The notes beneath the pieces were generated by a model. That model did no database searches. It was not told the origin of the DNA and saw only the letters and a program-made list of their open reading frames with translations. A stretch of DNA of 64,000 bases from Sphingomonas sp. BK580 (GTDB lineage: Bacteria; Pseudomonadota; Alphaproteobacteria; Sphingomonadales; Sphingomonadaceae), in NCBI RefSeq assembly GCF_014194975.1, contig NZ_JACIAY010000005.1, positions 237,286 to 301,285 of the forward strand. Direction: 5' to 3'. Positions 46,118 through 54,727 of this stretch are shown in pieces (the first letter of the stretch is position 1; each line of letters starts with the position of its first letter). Made by a program: the position numbers and the translations under genes.

Positions 46118-47199
46118 AACTCGCGTTCACCGGCAAGGCCATCACCGGGCTCGTAACGATCGTTCCCGCCCACGAGCGGACCTTCATCGAGGAGATGGCG
46201 AATTTCAAATTCTCGCTCGCGCGATCGCTCAAGCTGAAGGAGGTCATGGGTTACGACCGACATCGGGTCGTTGCCGGGCCCGTGTGCTCGTCTGATCTCG
46301 CCGTGGCAGCGATCGAGCACCTTCTGGCCCGCGGCGTGGTGGACCGCGAGGAGATCGGCGGATTGATTCTTGTGACTCAATCACCCGACTATCTCATGCC
46401 GGGCACGTCGAAGGTCGTTCACGGGCGACTGGGACTCCATCACGACGTCTTCTGCCTCGACATCAATCAAGGTTGTGCCGGCTTCCTGGTGGGCGCCATG
46501 ACCGGCTTCTTGCTTCTCGACCAGCCCTCGGTGGAAAAAGTACTGCTGGTCAATGTCGATGTTCTGAGTCGGAAGGTTTCGCCGCGAGATCGCAACAGCT
46601 ATCCTTTGATCGGGGATGCCGGGTCCGTGGCCGTACTGGAGCGCCGCGACGACGCGGCACCGGTGGAGGTCCGGTTGAAGGTGGACGGAGCGCGGCGTGA
46701 CGCGCTGATCATACCCGCGGGTGGTCTGCGACACCCGTCCGATGCGAGCACCGGAGTGCTGACGGAGGACGCCGAAGGTAATCTGCGCGCGCTCGACAAC
46801 CTTAAGATGGATGGCTCTGCGGTATTCAACTTCGTTCTGACAGAGGTGCCCGAACTGATCGGCGCATTGCTGCGCGAAACCGAAACCGCGGTGAAAGACG
46901 TCGACGCCTTCCTATGCCACCAACCTAATCGGTTCATGCTCAACAAGCTGGCCGACAAGCTCGGTGTCCCACATGAGAAGATGCCGAGCAACATCGTCGA
47001 GCATTTTGGTAATTCAAGCGGCGTCACCATCCCGATGGTGGCAGTCCATAATTTTGCCGACCGGCTGCTTGCAGAGACGCTGCGGGTCTGTCTATCCGGT
47101 TTCGGTGTCGGCCTGACGTGGGGCGCGATGCTGATGGAGCTCGGGCCGCTCGATTTTTGCGAGATGATCGAATTCAATGAGGATGAACACAATGGATGA
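46114..47199 (+). CDS. 3-oxoacyl-ACP synthase III-like condensing enzyme
   Basis: A 361-residue KAS III (FabH-type) thiolase-fold enzyme. The active-site triad is complete: Cys121 in INQGCAGFLVG, His269 in FLCHQPNRFM and Asn300 in EHFGNSSGVTIP. It would extend a CoA- or ACP-bound starter with malonyl-ACP to a 3-oxoacyl-ACP. The N-terminus differs from housekeeping FabH (KSARxxG-like and CoA-binding Trp/Arg residues are not obvious), so the starter may be carrier-bound. It overlaps both flanking ACP genes. Two SDR reductases follow, giving a path to a 3-hydroxyacyl group. Confidence 0.88.
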   Translation: MKLAFTGKAITGLVTIVPAHERTFIEEMANFKFSLARSLKLKEVMGYDRHRVVAGPVCSSDLAVAAIEHLLARGVVDREEIGGLILVTQSPDYLMPGTSKVVHGRLGLHHDVFCLDINQGCAGFLVGAMTGFLLLDQPSVEKVLLVNVDVLSRKVSPRDRNSYPLIGDAGSVAVLERRDDAAPVEVRLKVDGARRDALIIPAGGLRHPSDASTGVLTEDAEGNLRALDNLKMDGSAVFNFVLTEVPELIGALLRETETAVKDVDAFLCHQPNRFMLNKLADKLGVPHEKMPSNIVEHFGNSSGVTIPMVAVHNFADRLLAETLRVCLSGFGVGLTWGAMLMELGPLDFCEMIEFNEDEHNG

Positions 47200-47413
47200 G
47201 TTTCTAAGCGAGATGGCGGAGATCCTTGAGGAAGACTCGGTCACGCCGAACGACGCGCTCGACGACTTTGAGAGCTGGGACTCGTTGGCGGTCTTATCGG
47301 TCGCCGCGCTGGCTGACGCGCAGTTCGGCGTCAACATGACCGCGCAAGAGATCAACGAGTGCGGAACGATCGAACAGCTCTATCAGCGCATCATCGCCAA
47401 GCGGGCGGCGTGA
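47192..47413 (+). CDS. acyl carrier protein (2)
   Basis: A 73-residue carrier protein. The Ser attachment site is in FESWDSLAVLSVAAL near residue 30, more like PCP/specialised ACPs than fatty-acid ACP. It ends GTIEQLYQRIIAK. ATG 47192 is chosen from its GAGGA; two earlier in-frame ATGs exist. It overlaps the condensing enzyme by 8 bases and the next SDR gene by four. A second carrier suggests the starter and the extender or product are held on different proteins. Confidence 0.85.
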   Translation: MDEFLSEMAEILEEDSVTPNDALDDFESWDSLAVLSVAALADAQFGVNMTAQEINECGTIEQLYQRIIAKRAA

Positions 47414-48186
47414 GGCCGCACGAACCGGCCTTTAATCCGCTCGCGGTAGACGATCGTCACTACCTGATCACCGGCGCCGCGTCGGGGATCGGGCGCAGCG
47501 TGGCGACTCTGCTCCATCGCCTCGGGGCGCGTTTGTCGCTCGTCGATCGCGACTCCGCCGGTCTCGACGCGATCGTCGCCGATCGGGGTGTAGGCATCCA
47601 AACCTACGTTGCCGACCTTGCGGACGTCGAGGCGATCGATCCACTCGTCGCATCAATTGTTCAAAAAATGGGTCGCCTGCACGGGGTGGTGCATTGCGCG
47701 GGTATCCAGTCAATCGCGCCCGTCCGCTCGCTGCAGATTGAGGCCTGGCGGACGATCTTCGCGGTGAATACCGAGGCTGCGCTGGTCCTCGGCAAAGCGA
47801 TGGCAAGTAAAAAGGTTTATGCCGGCGATGATGGCTCAATCGTCTTCATGTCGAGCGTGATGGGTATGGTCGGCGCGGCCGGCGCGATCCCCTATTCGAT
47901 GAGCAAAGCGGCGCTCGATGGCCTCGCCCGCTCGCTGGCACTGGAGTTGGCGTCCAAGCGGATTCGGGTAAATTGTATCGCCCCGGGCTTCGTCGAGACA
48001 CCCTTGTTCGAGCGGACTGCGAAGCTCTGGGACGAACAGCAGCGCCAGGTTGTCGCAGACCAGCATCCGCTGGGGTTCGGATCTCCCAATGATATCGCCA
48101 ACGCAGTCGCCTTTCTTCTCGCCGACACGGGCCGCTGGATCACGGGGTCGGTCCTGGTGGTCGACGGCGGCTATCTTGCTCGCTGA
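47410..48186 (+). CDS. short-chain dehydrogenase/reductase (1), FabG-like
   Basis: A 258-residue classical SDR. The cofactor loop is LITGAASGIGRSVA, the catalytic Ser is in FMSSVMGM and the catalytic Tyr/Lys in PYSMSKAALDGLARSLA (YxxxK). NCIAPGFVETPLF and the terminal VLVVDGGYL are typical. VDRDS after beta-strand 2 has an Asp, which often marks NAD rather than NADP preference. GTG start overlapping the ACP stop. The likely role is reducing the 3-oxoacyl-ACP made by the upstream condensing enzyme. Confidence 0.85.
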   Translation: MRPHEPAFNPLAVDDRHYLITGAASGIGRSVATLLHRLGARLSLVDRDSAGLDAIVADRGVGIQTYVADLADVEAIDPLVASIVQKMGRLHGVVHCAGIQSIAPVRSLQIEAWRTIFAVNTEAALVLGKAMASKKVYAGDDGSIVFMSSVMGMVGAAGAIPYSMSKAALDGLARSLALELASKRIRVNCIAPGFVETPLFERTAKLWDEQQRQVVADQHPLGFGSPNDIANAVAFLLADTGRWITGSVLVVDGGYLAR

Positions 48187-48201
48187 GCTCAAGGTATAGA
48201 A

Positions 48202-48963
48202 ATGTCAGAACTCCTACTGCCCGCGTCCTACCTCCTGATTACCGGGGCGTCCTCAGGTATAGGGCGCAAGCTGGCGGTGAGGCTTTCGCAGCAGCATCGT
48301 CTCATCCTCAATGGTCGCGACCAAGACCGCCTCGCTGAGACCTTAAAGCTCTGTTACCAGCCGGAGCGGCACCTATCGTTCGCGTATGATCTGGCGGACG
48401 TTGACACTCTCGCGGATAGCCTCGCGACGTTCCTGGTTAAAAACGGCGTGGTGGTCGGCGGCCTCGTGCACTGTGCCGCCTTGCTGAACGTGTTGCCGCT
48501 GCGCAGCATCACCCTGTCCCACGCCCAATCCGTCATGAACGTTAACATGTTCGCCGCGATGGAACTAACCCGGGTGCTGCTGCGAAAGCCCGTGAACCAC
48601 CGTGCGCTGCGCGCGATCGTTTTCATCTCTAGCATCGCCAGCCAGTTCGGGGCTAAAGGCTTCTCCGCTTATTGTGCCAGCAAGGCCGCGCTCGACGGTC
48701 TTATGCGGGCGCTCGCTATCGAGCTGGCTCCGCACGTTCGAGTCAACTCGGTACTGCCGGGGGGAGTTCGGACTCCAATGACAGATGCCATGTACGCTGA
48801 CCCCGCTGTCTCTGATCGTCTTACCCGGGATTATCCGCTAGGCGTCGGTCTACCTTCCGACATCGCCGACGCGGTGCAGTTCCTCCTGTCCGATCAGGCT
48901 CGCTGGATAACGGGGCATCAGCTGGTGGTCGACGGCGGTCGATCAGCGAATATCTCGGCATGA
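48202..48963 (+). CDS. short-chain dehydrogenase/reductase (2), FabG-like
   Basis: A 253-residue classical SDR, clearly paralogous to the SDR just upstream. The cofactor loop is LITGASSGIGRKLAV, the catalytic Ser is in FISSIASQ and the YxxxK is in SAYCASKAALDGLMRALA. LNGRDQDRL after strand 2 has an Arg, which suggests NADP use, unlike the first SDR. AAGG precedes the ATG. Its stop overlaps the PglD/NeuD-like gene (ATGA). The two reductases may act on different keto groups or give different stereochemistry. Confidence 0.85.
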   Translation: MSELLLPASYLLITGASSGIGRKLAVRLSQQHRLILNGRDQDRLAETLKLCYQPERHLSFAYDLADVDTLADSLATFLVKNGVVVGGLVHCAALLNVLPLRSITLSHAQSVMNVNMFAAMELTRVLLRKPVNHRALRAIVFISSIASQFGAKGFSAYCASKAALDGLMRALAIELAPHVRVNSVLPGGVRTPMTDAMYADPAVSDRLTRDYPLGVGLPSDIADAVQFLLSDQARWITGHQLVVDGGRSANISA

Positions 48964-49625
48964 GTCCATTCGTCATTGTCGGTTCGGGTGGCATGGGTCG
49001 CGAGTTGCTCGGTTGGATCGCGGGCTGCCGACGCGAGACGCGAGCGCGATACGCCACGCATGCGTTCATATCGGAAGGGCCCGATGCGGGGACGGTGTGC
49101 CATGACCTGCCGATCCTGCATCCGGATGAATGGCGCGGACCGCCACCACGTTTCGTTCTAGCCTTTGCAGATCCGGCCGCGAAGAAGCGAGTCGCACGCG
49201 AGCTCGAATCGCGCGGCTGGCAGCCGGAGACCTTCGTTCATGACAGCTCCGCCCTCGGTTCCAACGCTCGGATCGGTGCCGGGACGGTCATCTGTCCCTT
49301 CTGTCGGATCTCCAGCGATAGCATTATCGGAGAGCATGTTCTCGTCAACGGCGCCTCGGGCGTCGGGCACGATGCTGTGATCGGAGATTTCTCGTCGCTT
49401 CTGGGATCCGTCAACGTCAATGGCAATGCTACCCTGGGAGAAGGTGTCCTAATGGGTGCCGGCAGCATGGTATATCCAGGCAAACACATCGGGGATTGGG
49501 CTAGGATCGGTTTGGCGAGTGTCGTCCTTCGCAACGTACGCCCGCATGCGACGATGTACGGCAACCCGGCACGGCGGATCGACGCCGGCACGCCATCGAA
49601 GGCGTCAGGGCCGCAGCGGTCGTGA
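48960..49625 (+). CDS. NeuD/PglD-family sugar acetyltransferase
   Basis: A 221-residue protein. The N-terminal sugar-nucleotide-binding domain starts FVIVGSGGMGRELLGWI. The C-terminal left-handed beta-helix is made of hexapeptide repeats (IGAGTVICPFCRIS and IIGEHVLVNGASG). The conserved His of the PglD-type active site is in GVGHDAVIGDF. It would acetylate the 4-amino group of the UDP-amino sugar with acetyl-CoA. Whether it uses acetyl-CoA or the acyl-ACP made by the neighbouring genes is open. It closes the coupled module (four-base overlap with SDR 2). Confidence 0.88.
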   Translation: MSPFVIVGSGGMGRELLGWIAGCRRETRARYATHAFISEGPDAGTVCHDLPILHPDEWRGPPPRFVLAFADPAAKKRVARELESRGWQPETFVHDSSALGSNARIGAGTVICPFCRISSDSIIGEHVLVNGASGVGHDAVIGDFSSLLGSVNVNGNATLGEGVLMGAGSMVYPGKHIGDWARIGLASVVLRNVRPHATMYGNPARRIDAGTPSKASGPQRS

Positions 49626-49689
49626 GCGCCGCCTCGCGCGCCGACAGCGATTGCGGCGCAGCCGCCGAGCCCCGTGGCCCGATCGACGA

Positions 49690-50979
49690 ATGAGGCGCTA
49701 TTCCGTACCCCGGCTTGCCCAACTGCTGCGCTCGACCGTGAGGAACAAGTTCTTCCTCTGGAACATGTTCGGTAACATCGCCCCGCTCATCTTCGCAATT
49801 GCCGCAGTACCCTTCATATATAGCCATACCACGAAAGCCTATGTCGGCTTCCTAACGATGACATGGGCAGCTATCGGGTATACTGGTCTTTTCGACTTTG
49901 GCCTCGGACGGGCGCTCTCCTATTTCGCTGCAATCAGCCGATCAAATCCGAAAGTTGACGTAGCAGGAGCGCTGAAGAAGTCGATTGGTTTTGCGCTCTG
50001 TATTTCATTTGTCATTGATATCATTCTATACCTTGGCTGGTCTCAGATTGCGGGCCTGTCGATCCTGCGCAATCTCGATCGCGGCCTTGCTCTGATGATC
50101 ATCGCGGGAACCCTGCCCATCTTTCTAATTTCTAACATGATGCGGTCATGTCTTGAGGGGTTCGAGCAGTTTCGTCAGGCCAGTATCTTCAAATTTATTT
50201 CTTACACATCACTATTCCTGTGCCCGGTCCTGCTTATCAGCATCGAAATCCAGAACCTATCGACAGTATGCCTCTCATATGCCCTAATTCGGCTGGGCGC
50301 GACCGCCTACGCGGCGTATAGCTTGGTCCCGAGCCTGCGCGCGCTCCGGGGAAACCGCGCCTCAGTAACGCCGGTGCGACTGCGCCAGATCCTCGGCTTC
50401 GGTGGCTGGGCGACGCTGTCTTCGACCATCAGTCCCCTGATGGTGTACGGCGACCGCTTCGCGCTAGCCTACTTCAACGGCGCTGCTTCCATGGCGATCT
50501 ATGCGCTGCTGCAGGAATTTATCGGCAAGACGATCTTATTTAGCGCATCCTACGTCACTTCGGTTCAGCCGCGCCTCGGCTATCTTCCACAAGCCGAGGC
50601 AATGGCGCTCTACCGTCGCGAACACAAAATTGTCATGGCCTTCTCGGTGATCATCTACGGGAGCTGCCTGGTCGGATCGCCCGTGTTCGCGTCGGCGTGG
50701 CTGCACGTCCCGATCCGGGACGTGGCGGCCCTCTCGGCCATCATGTCGGTCGGCTTCCTGTTCAACTCGATGGCACAGGCACCGCTAACCTACCTTTTGG
50801 CGCGAGGCGAACCCAAGCGTATCGCCTACTCCCACGTTCTCGAGGCTTTCATCTATTTCCCCCTTCTGATCGGCGGGGCCATGTCTTACGGCGTGGTTGG
50901 CGCGGCGATTGCCGGCGTCCTTCGACAGATATTCGACTATGGAATCTTGTCATGGCAAGCTCGACGCACAATCGGCTGA
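49690..50979 (+). CDS. Wzx-type oligosaccharide flippase
   Basis: A 429-residue protein with 12 predicted helices, of the MOP/polysaccharide-flippase superfamily. Segments are KFFLWNMFGNIAPLIFAI in helix 1, the amphipathic GRALSYFAA and LEGFEQFRQASIFKF, typical of Wzx. It would move the undecaprenyl-linked repeat unit to the periplasmic side. The gene is visibly lower in GC than its surroundings. ATG 49690. Its 3' end overlaps the polymerase gene by 28 bases. Confidence 0.85.
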   Translation: MRRYSVPRLAQLLRSTVRNKFFLWNMFGNIAPLIFAIAAVPFIYSHTTKAYVGFLTMTWAAIGYTGLFDFGLGRALSYFAAISRSNPKVDVAGALKKSIGFALCISFVIDIILYLGWSQIAGLSILRNLDRGLALMIIAGTLPIFLISNMMRSCLEGFEQFRQASIFKFISYTSLFLCPVLLISIEIQNLSTVCLSYALIRLGATAYAAYSLVPSLRALRGNRASVTPVRLRQILGFGGWATLSSTISPLMVYGDRFALAYFNGAASMAIYALLQEFIGKTILFSASYVTSVQPRLGYLPQAEAMALYRREHKIVMAFSVIIYGSCLVGSPVFASAWLHVPIRDVAALSAIMSVGFLFNSMAQAPLTYLLARGEPKRIAYSHVLEAFIYFPLLIGGAMSYGVVGAAIAGVLRQIFDYGILSWQARRTIG

Positions 50980-52121
50980 GCGAGTACCTTCCGCTGCTCG
51001 CCTTTGCGGCGGCGTGGTCGCTCCAGCTCATCTACTTTCTCGGCTATGACGAGAGGACGTTCCAGACGTATGGAACCGGTGTCATCGGCCTGATCCTGGT
51101 TGCCGTGGCGTCTTACATCATCGGATTCTTCAGTTTCAAGATCCTGCCCCTAGGCACGCTGATCCCGTCGCGGTCCAGCTCCGCCACCGCAGCCGATCTG
51201 GGGGCCGCGCGCTTGCTGATGCAGATTACCATCGTCATGTCCGCGCTTCTCATCACGACGAACATTTTGCTCCCGCTATCAAAAGGTATCTCACTCTCGG
51301 GCGCACGTGAGATCGCATTGGAGAACTGGGAAAATGGTGATATTCTTACCCGTCTGTCGGCAGTAGCGGCAAATGTTACGCTTGCGTTTGCCCTGATGGC
51401 GATCATCGATCGTATGGAATTTTATGGCAAGTTCCCCTTCCTGCTTGTCATCATGTTCGTCACTCTGACAATTGCCGCTTACTCGCGCGCTCACCTCCTC
51501 CTCGGATTGTCGGTCGTTTCGACAAAATGGATAGCCCGATCCAAGTACCGCCTGACATATATCTTTCTTATCTTTATCGCTTTCGCGGCGCTCTTCTCGG
51601 TCCTTTCGGTCGTAGCCAGCGTCGGAAGCGCTGACCGCGCGGGTGGCCTCGAAGATATATACAAGAGTTTAGAGGTTTATACATTTGGAGGCGTTGCCGG
51701 TTTTGAATTTTTCTATGCGACGGGCCAACCGCAATATCAGGCACTCTTAACGATGCCGCGTTTTATGTATTCGATCCTACCGGGCCTGGGGAACTTGCCG
51801 CCCTCCTACTTTCCTTTCATTGACACAGTACCGCCGATCAACGTATTTAGCGCTTTATATCCTCCTTATCACGACTTCGGCCGAGCAGGCTTAGTGACTT
51901 TCTTCGTGGTCTATGGGTTCCTCTCCGCCGCAGTGGCATTGGCGTTCCAGCGGCGGCCGGGTCGCACCCTGTGTGTCCTCGCTGGCTTTCTGCTCTACGC
52001 GGCACTGATGAGCCCGTTCGATGACCAATTCATCCGAGGTTTGACGATCCTGGTGCTGATGCTGTCGAGTGCCGCCGTCTACAGCTTCTTGTTTCACTCC
52101 GTGCGCGCCTCGCGGGGCTGA
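50952..52121 (+). CDS. Wzy-like polysaccharide polymerase
   Basis: A 389-residue membrane protein with 10-12 helices and a large periplasmic loop around residues 245-310 (LEVYTFGGVAGFEFFYAT, PPINVFSALYPPYHDFG). This matches the O-antigen/oligosaccharide repeat-unit polymerase family by topology and position; sequence conservation in that family is low. Next to Wzx, it is the best candidate for the repeat-unit polymerase. Like wzx it is AT-richer than the flanking genes, which suggests transfer. ATG 50952 lies inside the end of wzx. Confidence 0.78.
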   Translation: MASSTHNRLSEYLPLLAFAAAWSLQLIYFLGYDERTFQTYGTGVIGLILVAVASYIIGFFSFKILPLGTLIPSRSSSATAADLGAARLLMQITIVMSALLITTNILLPLSKGISLSGAREIALENWENGDILTRLSAVAANVTLAFALMAIIDRMEFYGKFPFLLVIMFVTLTIAAYSRAHLLLGLSVVSTKWIARSKYRLTYIFLIFIAFAALFSVLSVVASVGSADRAGGLEDIYKSLEVYTFGGVAGFEFFYATGQPQYQALLTMPRFMYSILPGLGNLPPSYFPFIDTVPPINVFSALYPPYHDFGRAGLVTFFVVYGFLSAAVALAFQRRPGRTLCVLAGFLLYAALMSPFDDQFIRGLTILVLMLSSAAVYSFLFHSVRASRG

Positions 52122-52122
52122 A

Positions 52123-52890
52123 ATGGCACCCTTGTCCCAGCAAGGCGCGTCCATCGTCATGGCGACATACAATGGTGCCCGCTATCTCGATGAGCAACTC
52201 CGTTCGATCGTGGCGCAGCTTGGTCCTGACGATGAGGTCATCATTCTCGATGATGGATCGTCCGACCGTACGGTCGAATTGCTGGAGACGTACGCAAGCT
52301 TCTGTCCAGCCATTACGGTGCTGCGGAACGTGCGCAATCTCGGCGTGCTAGGCACGTTTGAGCTACTCCTAACGGCCTGTAGCAAAGACATCATTTTCCT
52401 AAGTGATCAGGATGATATTTGGCTTGATCAGCGACGTGAGCGGATGATTGCTGCCCTCTCATCGCCGGGCTACTCGGCGGTCTTGACCAACGCTCTCATT
52501 TTGCACGAATCCCCCACGAATCGCACATTTTTCGCGCCGGGCCGATCACCCGCCACTAACTCAATGTGGAGGAATTTCTTCAAAAACAACTTCATTGGCT
52601 GCTGCATGGCGTTCAAAAGAGACGTGCTGACTCTAGCGCTACCGTTCCCTCCGACGATCTCCATGCACGACTGGTGGCTCGGCACCTGTGCGGTCGCCAT
52701 CGGCAAGGTTGCATATATCAGCGAGCCCTCGCTGCTTTACCGGCGGCATGACAGCAACCAGTCAGCCGCCGCGCGCCGGCCCTGGCGTGTTGTTATGGGC
52801 GACCGCGCAGGCAACCTGCGCGCGATAGCCACTCTCGTCCAACGCGTGGCGATGGTCAGGCGCGGGGATGGAAGGCGCCAGGAGAAATGA
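52123..52890 (+). CDS. GT2 family glycosyltransferase (1)
   Basis: A 255-residue cytoplasmic GT-A enzyme. Donor-binding and metal motifs are VMATYNGARYLDEQLRSI, VIILDDGSSDRTVE and IIFLSDQDDIWL. The acceptor region includes MHDWWLGTCAV. It resembles rhamnosyltransferase-like GT2 members. It starts just after the polymerase stop, and its own stop overlaps the beta-helix gene. It is one of only two clear glycosyltransferases in the locus, so the repeat unit is probably short. Confidence 0.88.
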   Translation: MAPLSQQGASIVMATYNGARYLDEQLRSIVAQLGPDDEVIILDDGSSDRTVELLETYASFCPAITVLRNVRNLGVLGTFELLLTACSKDIIFLSDQDDIWLDQRRERMIAALSSPGYSAVLTNALILHESPTNRTFFAPGRSPATNSMWRNFFKNNFIGCCMAFKRDVLTLALPFPPTISMHDWWLGTCAVAIGKVAYISEPSLLYRRHDSNQSAAARRPWRVVMGDRAGNLRAIATLVQRVAMVRRGDGRRQEK

Positions 52891-54710
52891 TGTCCGGTGT
52901 AACGAGGCGGTCGACGATCCTTGCTCTGTCCAGCAGCATCGCTCCCCGGGCGATGTTTCGACCGGTTGCCGGATCAGGACGCGAGGCGGACACCGTGACG
53001 CTTCGAGACTTCGGGGCGGATCCGTCCGGTTTGACCAGCTCGGTTGCGGCCTTGCAGGCGGCGTTGGCTGCGGGCAAGCGCGTGGTGGGTACCCGTGGCG
53101 ACGTCTATTTTCTCGACGCTTCGGTGACCGTGCAAAGTGGCAGCCAGCTCGTCGGTAATGGAGCGACGATCCGGCTTGGCCGAGGGGTTGTGGGCCTTCG
53201 GCTCAGCGGCGACGATTGCGTGATCTCCGGCTGGACGATCGACGGAGGGGGGGGGCTATATGCTGTCCTCAATACCGGCGCTCGCAACGCGTTCCTCGAC
53301 AATCTATGTGTCGGCAACGTCGGGCACTTCCTGTTGGCCGTCGGCTCGGACACCGTCCTAATTTACGGTAATTTTGTCGACGGGTTGACCGCCGACACCG
53401 AGATTACGACGGCGTTCGTCGCGGAGCGATGCCGTGATGTGACCATACGTGACAATCGGTTCAGACAAATTCCCGTAGGTTGGAGCATTCAGATACGGGA
53501 CGGAACTAATAATTTCAGCGTCGCGCGAAACCAATTCATTCAGACGCAATGGGCGCACTCTATTATATCGGAGCAAGATCAGCGCGTTTTTCACTTCACG
53601 CTGCCAACCCGCTGCCATCTGAAGAAGATTCAACTCAACGGCCTCCCCGCGTCAACGGGGTACCTGCTCGCACAGAAGGAAGACGGGACCTATCAAGTGA
53701 GTTTCGCCTTCGGCCGCAAACGAGGAGATAACGTCAGGCTGGTAGGTTATCGCGGAGCAGAGAACATTCAGATCAATACCGGCTCTCACCACGGGCTGAT
53801 CGCTGACAACGCGATCGACGGCACGGGTGACAGCGGCATTGTTTGCTTTGGATCGCACCTCAACGTCGTACGAAACGACATTCGCAACTGCGGCTACGCC
53901 GGCATCGCGATCTATGGTGATCAAGATCATATATTGATCGCTGACAATCGGATCGCCGATTGTGCCCAGATGGACGACGGATTGTCCAGCCCGGACGAAC
54001 CGAAGCTCGCCTCGGTCTTCGCCGGCGCGATTCTCGCCAGCGGCCAGGACGCGACGATCAGAGGAAATGTCATCGACAACGACGCGGGCACCATGAGGTA
54101 CGGGGTTCGGATCAATAAGGCAACAATGGCGCTCCTTACCGACGGTCGTGCGACGATCCGCATCACGGGCAACACCTTTAATGGGGAATACGCCGATGGT
54201 CGCGTCTTCGCTCCCAACGAGACAAGCGGCGCTCGAATCAACTCGATTACCGTCGACGGCGCGCTGGTAACATATCCTGGTGGCCTAGACATAGAACGGC
54301 GTTGGCTCACCACGCCCACCGGGGATGCCCATCTCGCCATCAGCATCTTCGGTCGGCGAGGCGCCATCAGCGACGCGACAGTCAGGCTGGACAGCCCGGC
54401 CTCGATCAAGACCATAGCGGGCGAGCATGTCGACATCGATCTCATCGACGCTCACGTGTTCCGCGATTGCAATGTCGAGATCACCTTCTGGGCCAAGGCG
54501 GAGAGCGGTAGCAGCTATTTGTCCGCCTTCACCGAACTCGAGGGACTTCTTTTCCCGCTCACGGCAGAGATCCTTGATCCGACGTGGAAGCAATATTGGA
54601 TCCGCTTCCCGCTCACGCGGAAGCTCGCAGATCGTATCCTTATCCGTTTAGGAGGAACGAGCGGGAGCGCCAACATACAACATCTGTCGATCACAGGACG
54701 ACGCCTATAA
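52887..54710 (+). CDS. right-handed beta-helix protein (pectate-lyase/tailspike-like)
   Basis: A 607-residue protein. The N-terminus (MMSGVTRRSTILALSSS) may be a weak Tat-like signal. Residues about 35-75 have the entry motif of Pectate_lyase_3-type helices (TVTLRDFGADPSGLTSSVAA). Repeated helix coils follow, such as NVVRNDIRNCGYAGIAIYG and HILIADNRIADC. After about residue 440 comes a beta-sandwich-like domain (VEITFWAKAESGSSYLSAF). It could be a lyase or hydrolase trimming the polymer, or an epimerase. No catalytic set could be fixed by eye. The start overlaps the GT2 stop (ATGA). Confidence 0.75.
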   Translation: MMSGVTRRSTILALSSSIAPRAMFRPVAGSGREADTVTLRDFGADPSGLTSSVAALQAALAAGKRVVGTRGDVYFLDASVTVQSGSQLVGNGATIRLGRGVVGLRLSGDDCVISGWTIDGGGGLYAVLNTGARNAFLDNLCVGNVGHFLLAVGSDTVLIYGNFVDGLTADTEITTAFVAERCRDVTIRDNRFRQIPVGWSIQIRDGTNNFSVARNQFIQTQWAHSIISEQDQRVFHFTLPTRCHLKKIQLNGLPASTGYLLAQKEDGTYQVSFAFGRKRGDNVRLVGYRGAENIQINTGSHHGLIADNAIDGTGDSGIVCFGSHLNVVRNDIRNCGYAGIAIYGDQDHILIADNRIADCAQMDDGLSSPDEPKLASVFAGAILASGQDATIRGNVIDNDAGTMRYGVRINKATMALLTDGRATIRITGNTFNGEYADGRVFAPNETSGARINSITVDGALVTYPGGLDIERRWLTTPTGDAHLAISIFGRRGAISDATVRLDSPASIKTIAGEHVDIDLIDAHVFRDCNVEITFWAKAESGSSYLSAFTELEGLLFPLTAEILDPTWKQYWIRFPLTRKLADRILIRLGGTSGSANIQHLSITGRRL

Positions 54711-54727
54711 TTCTAGCGCGCGCACGC

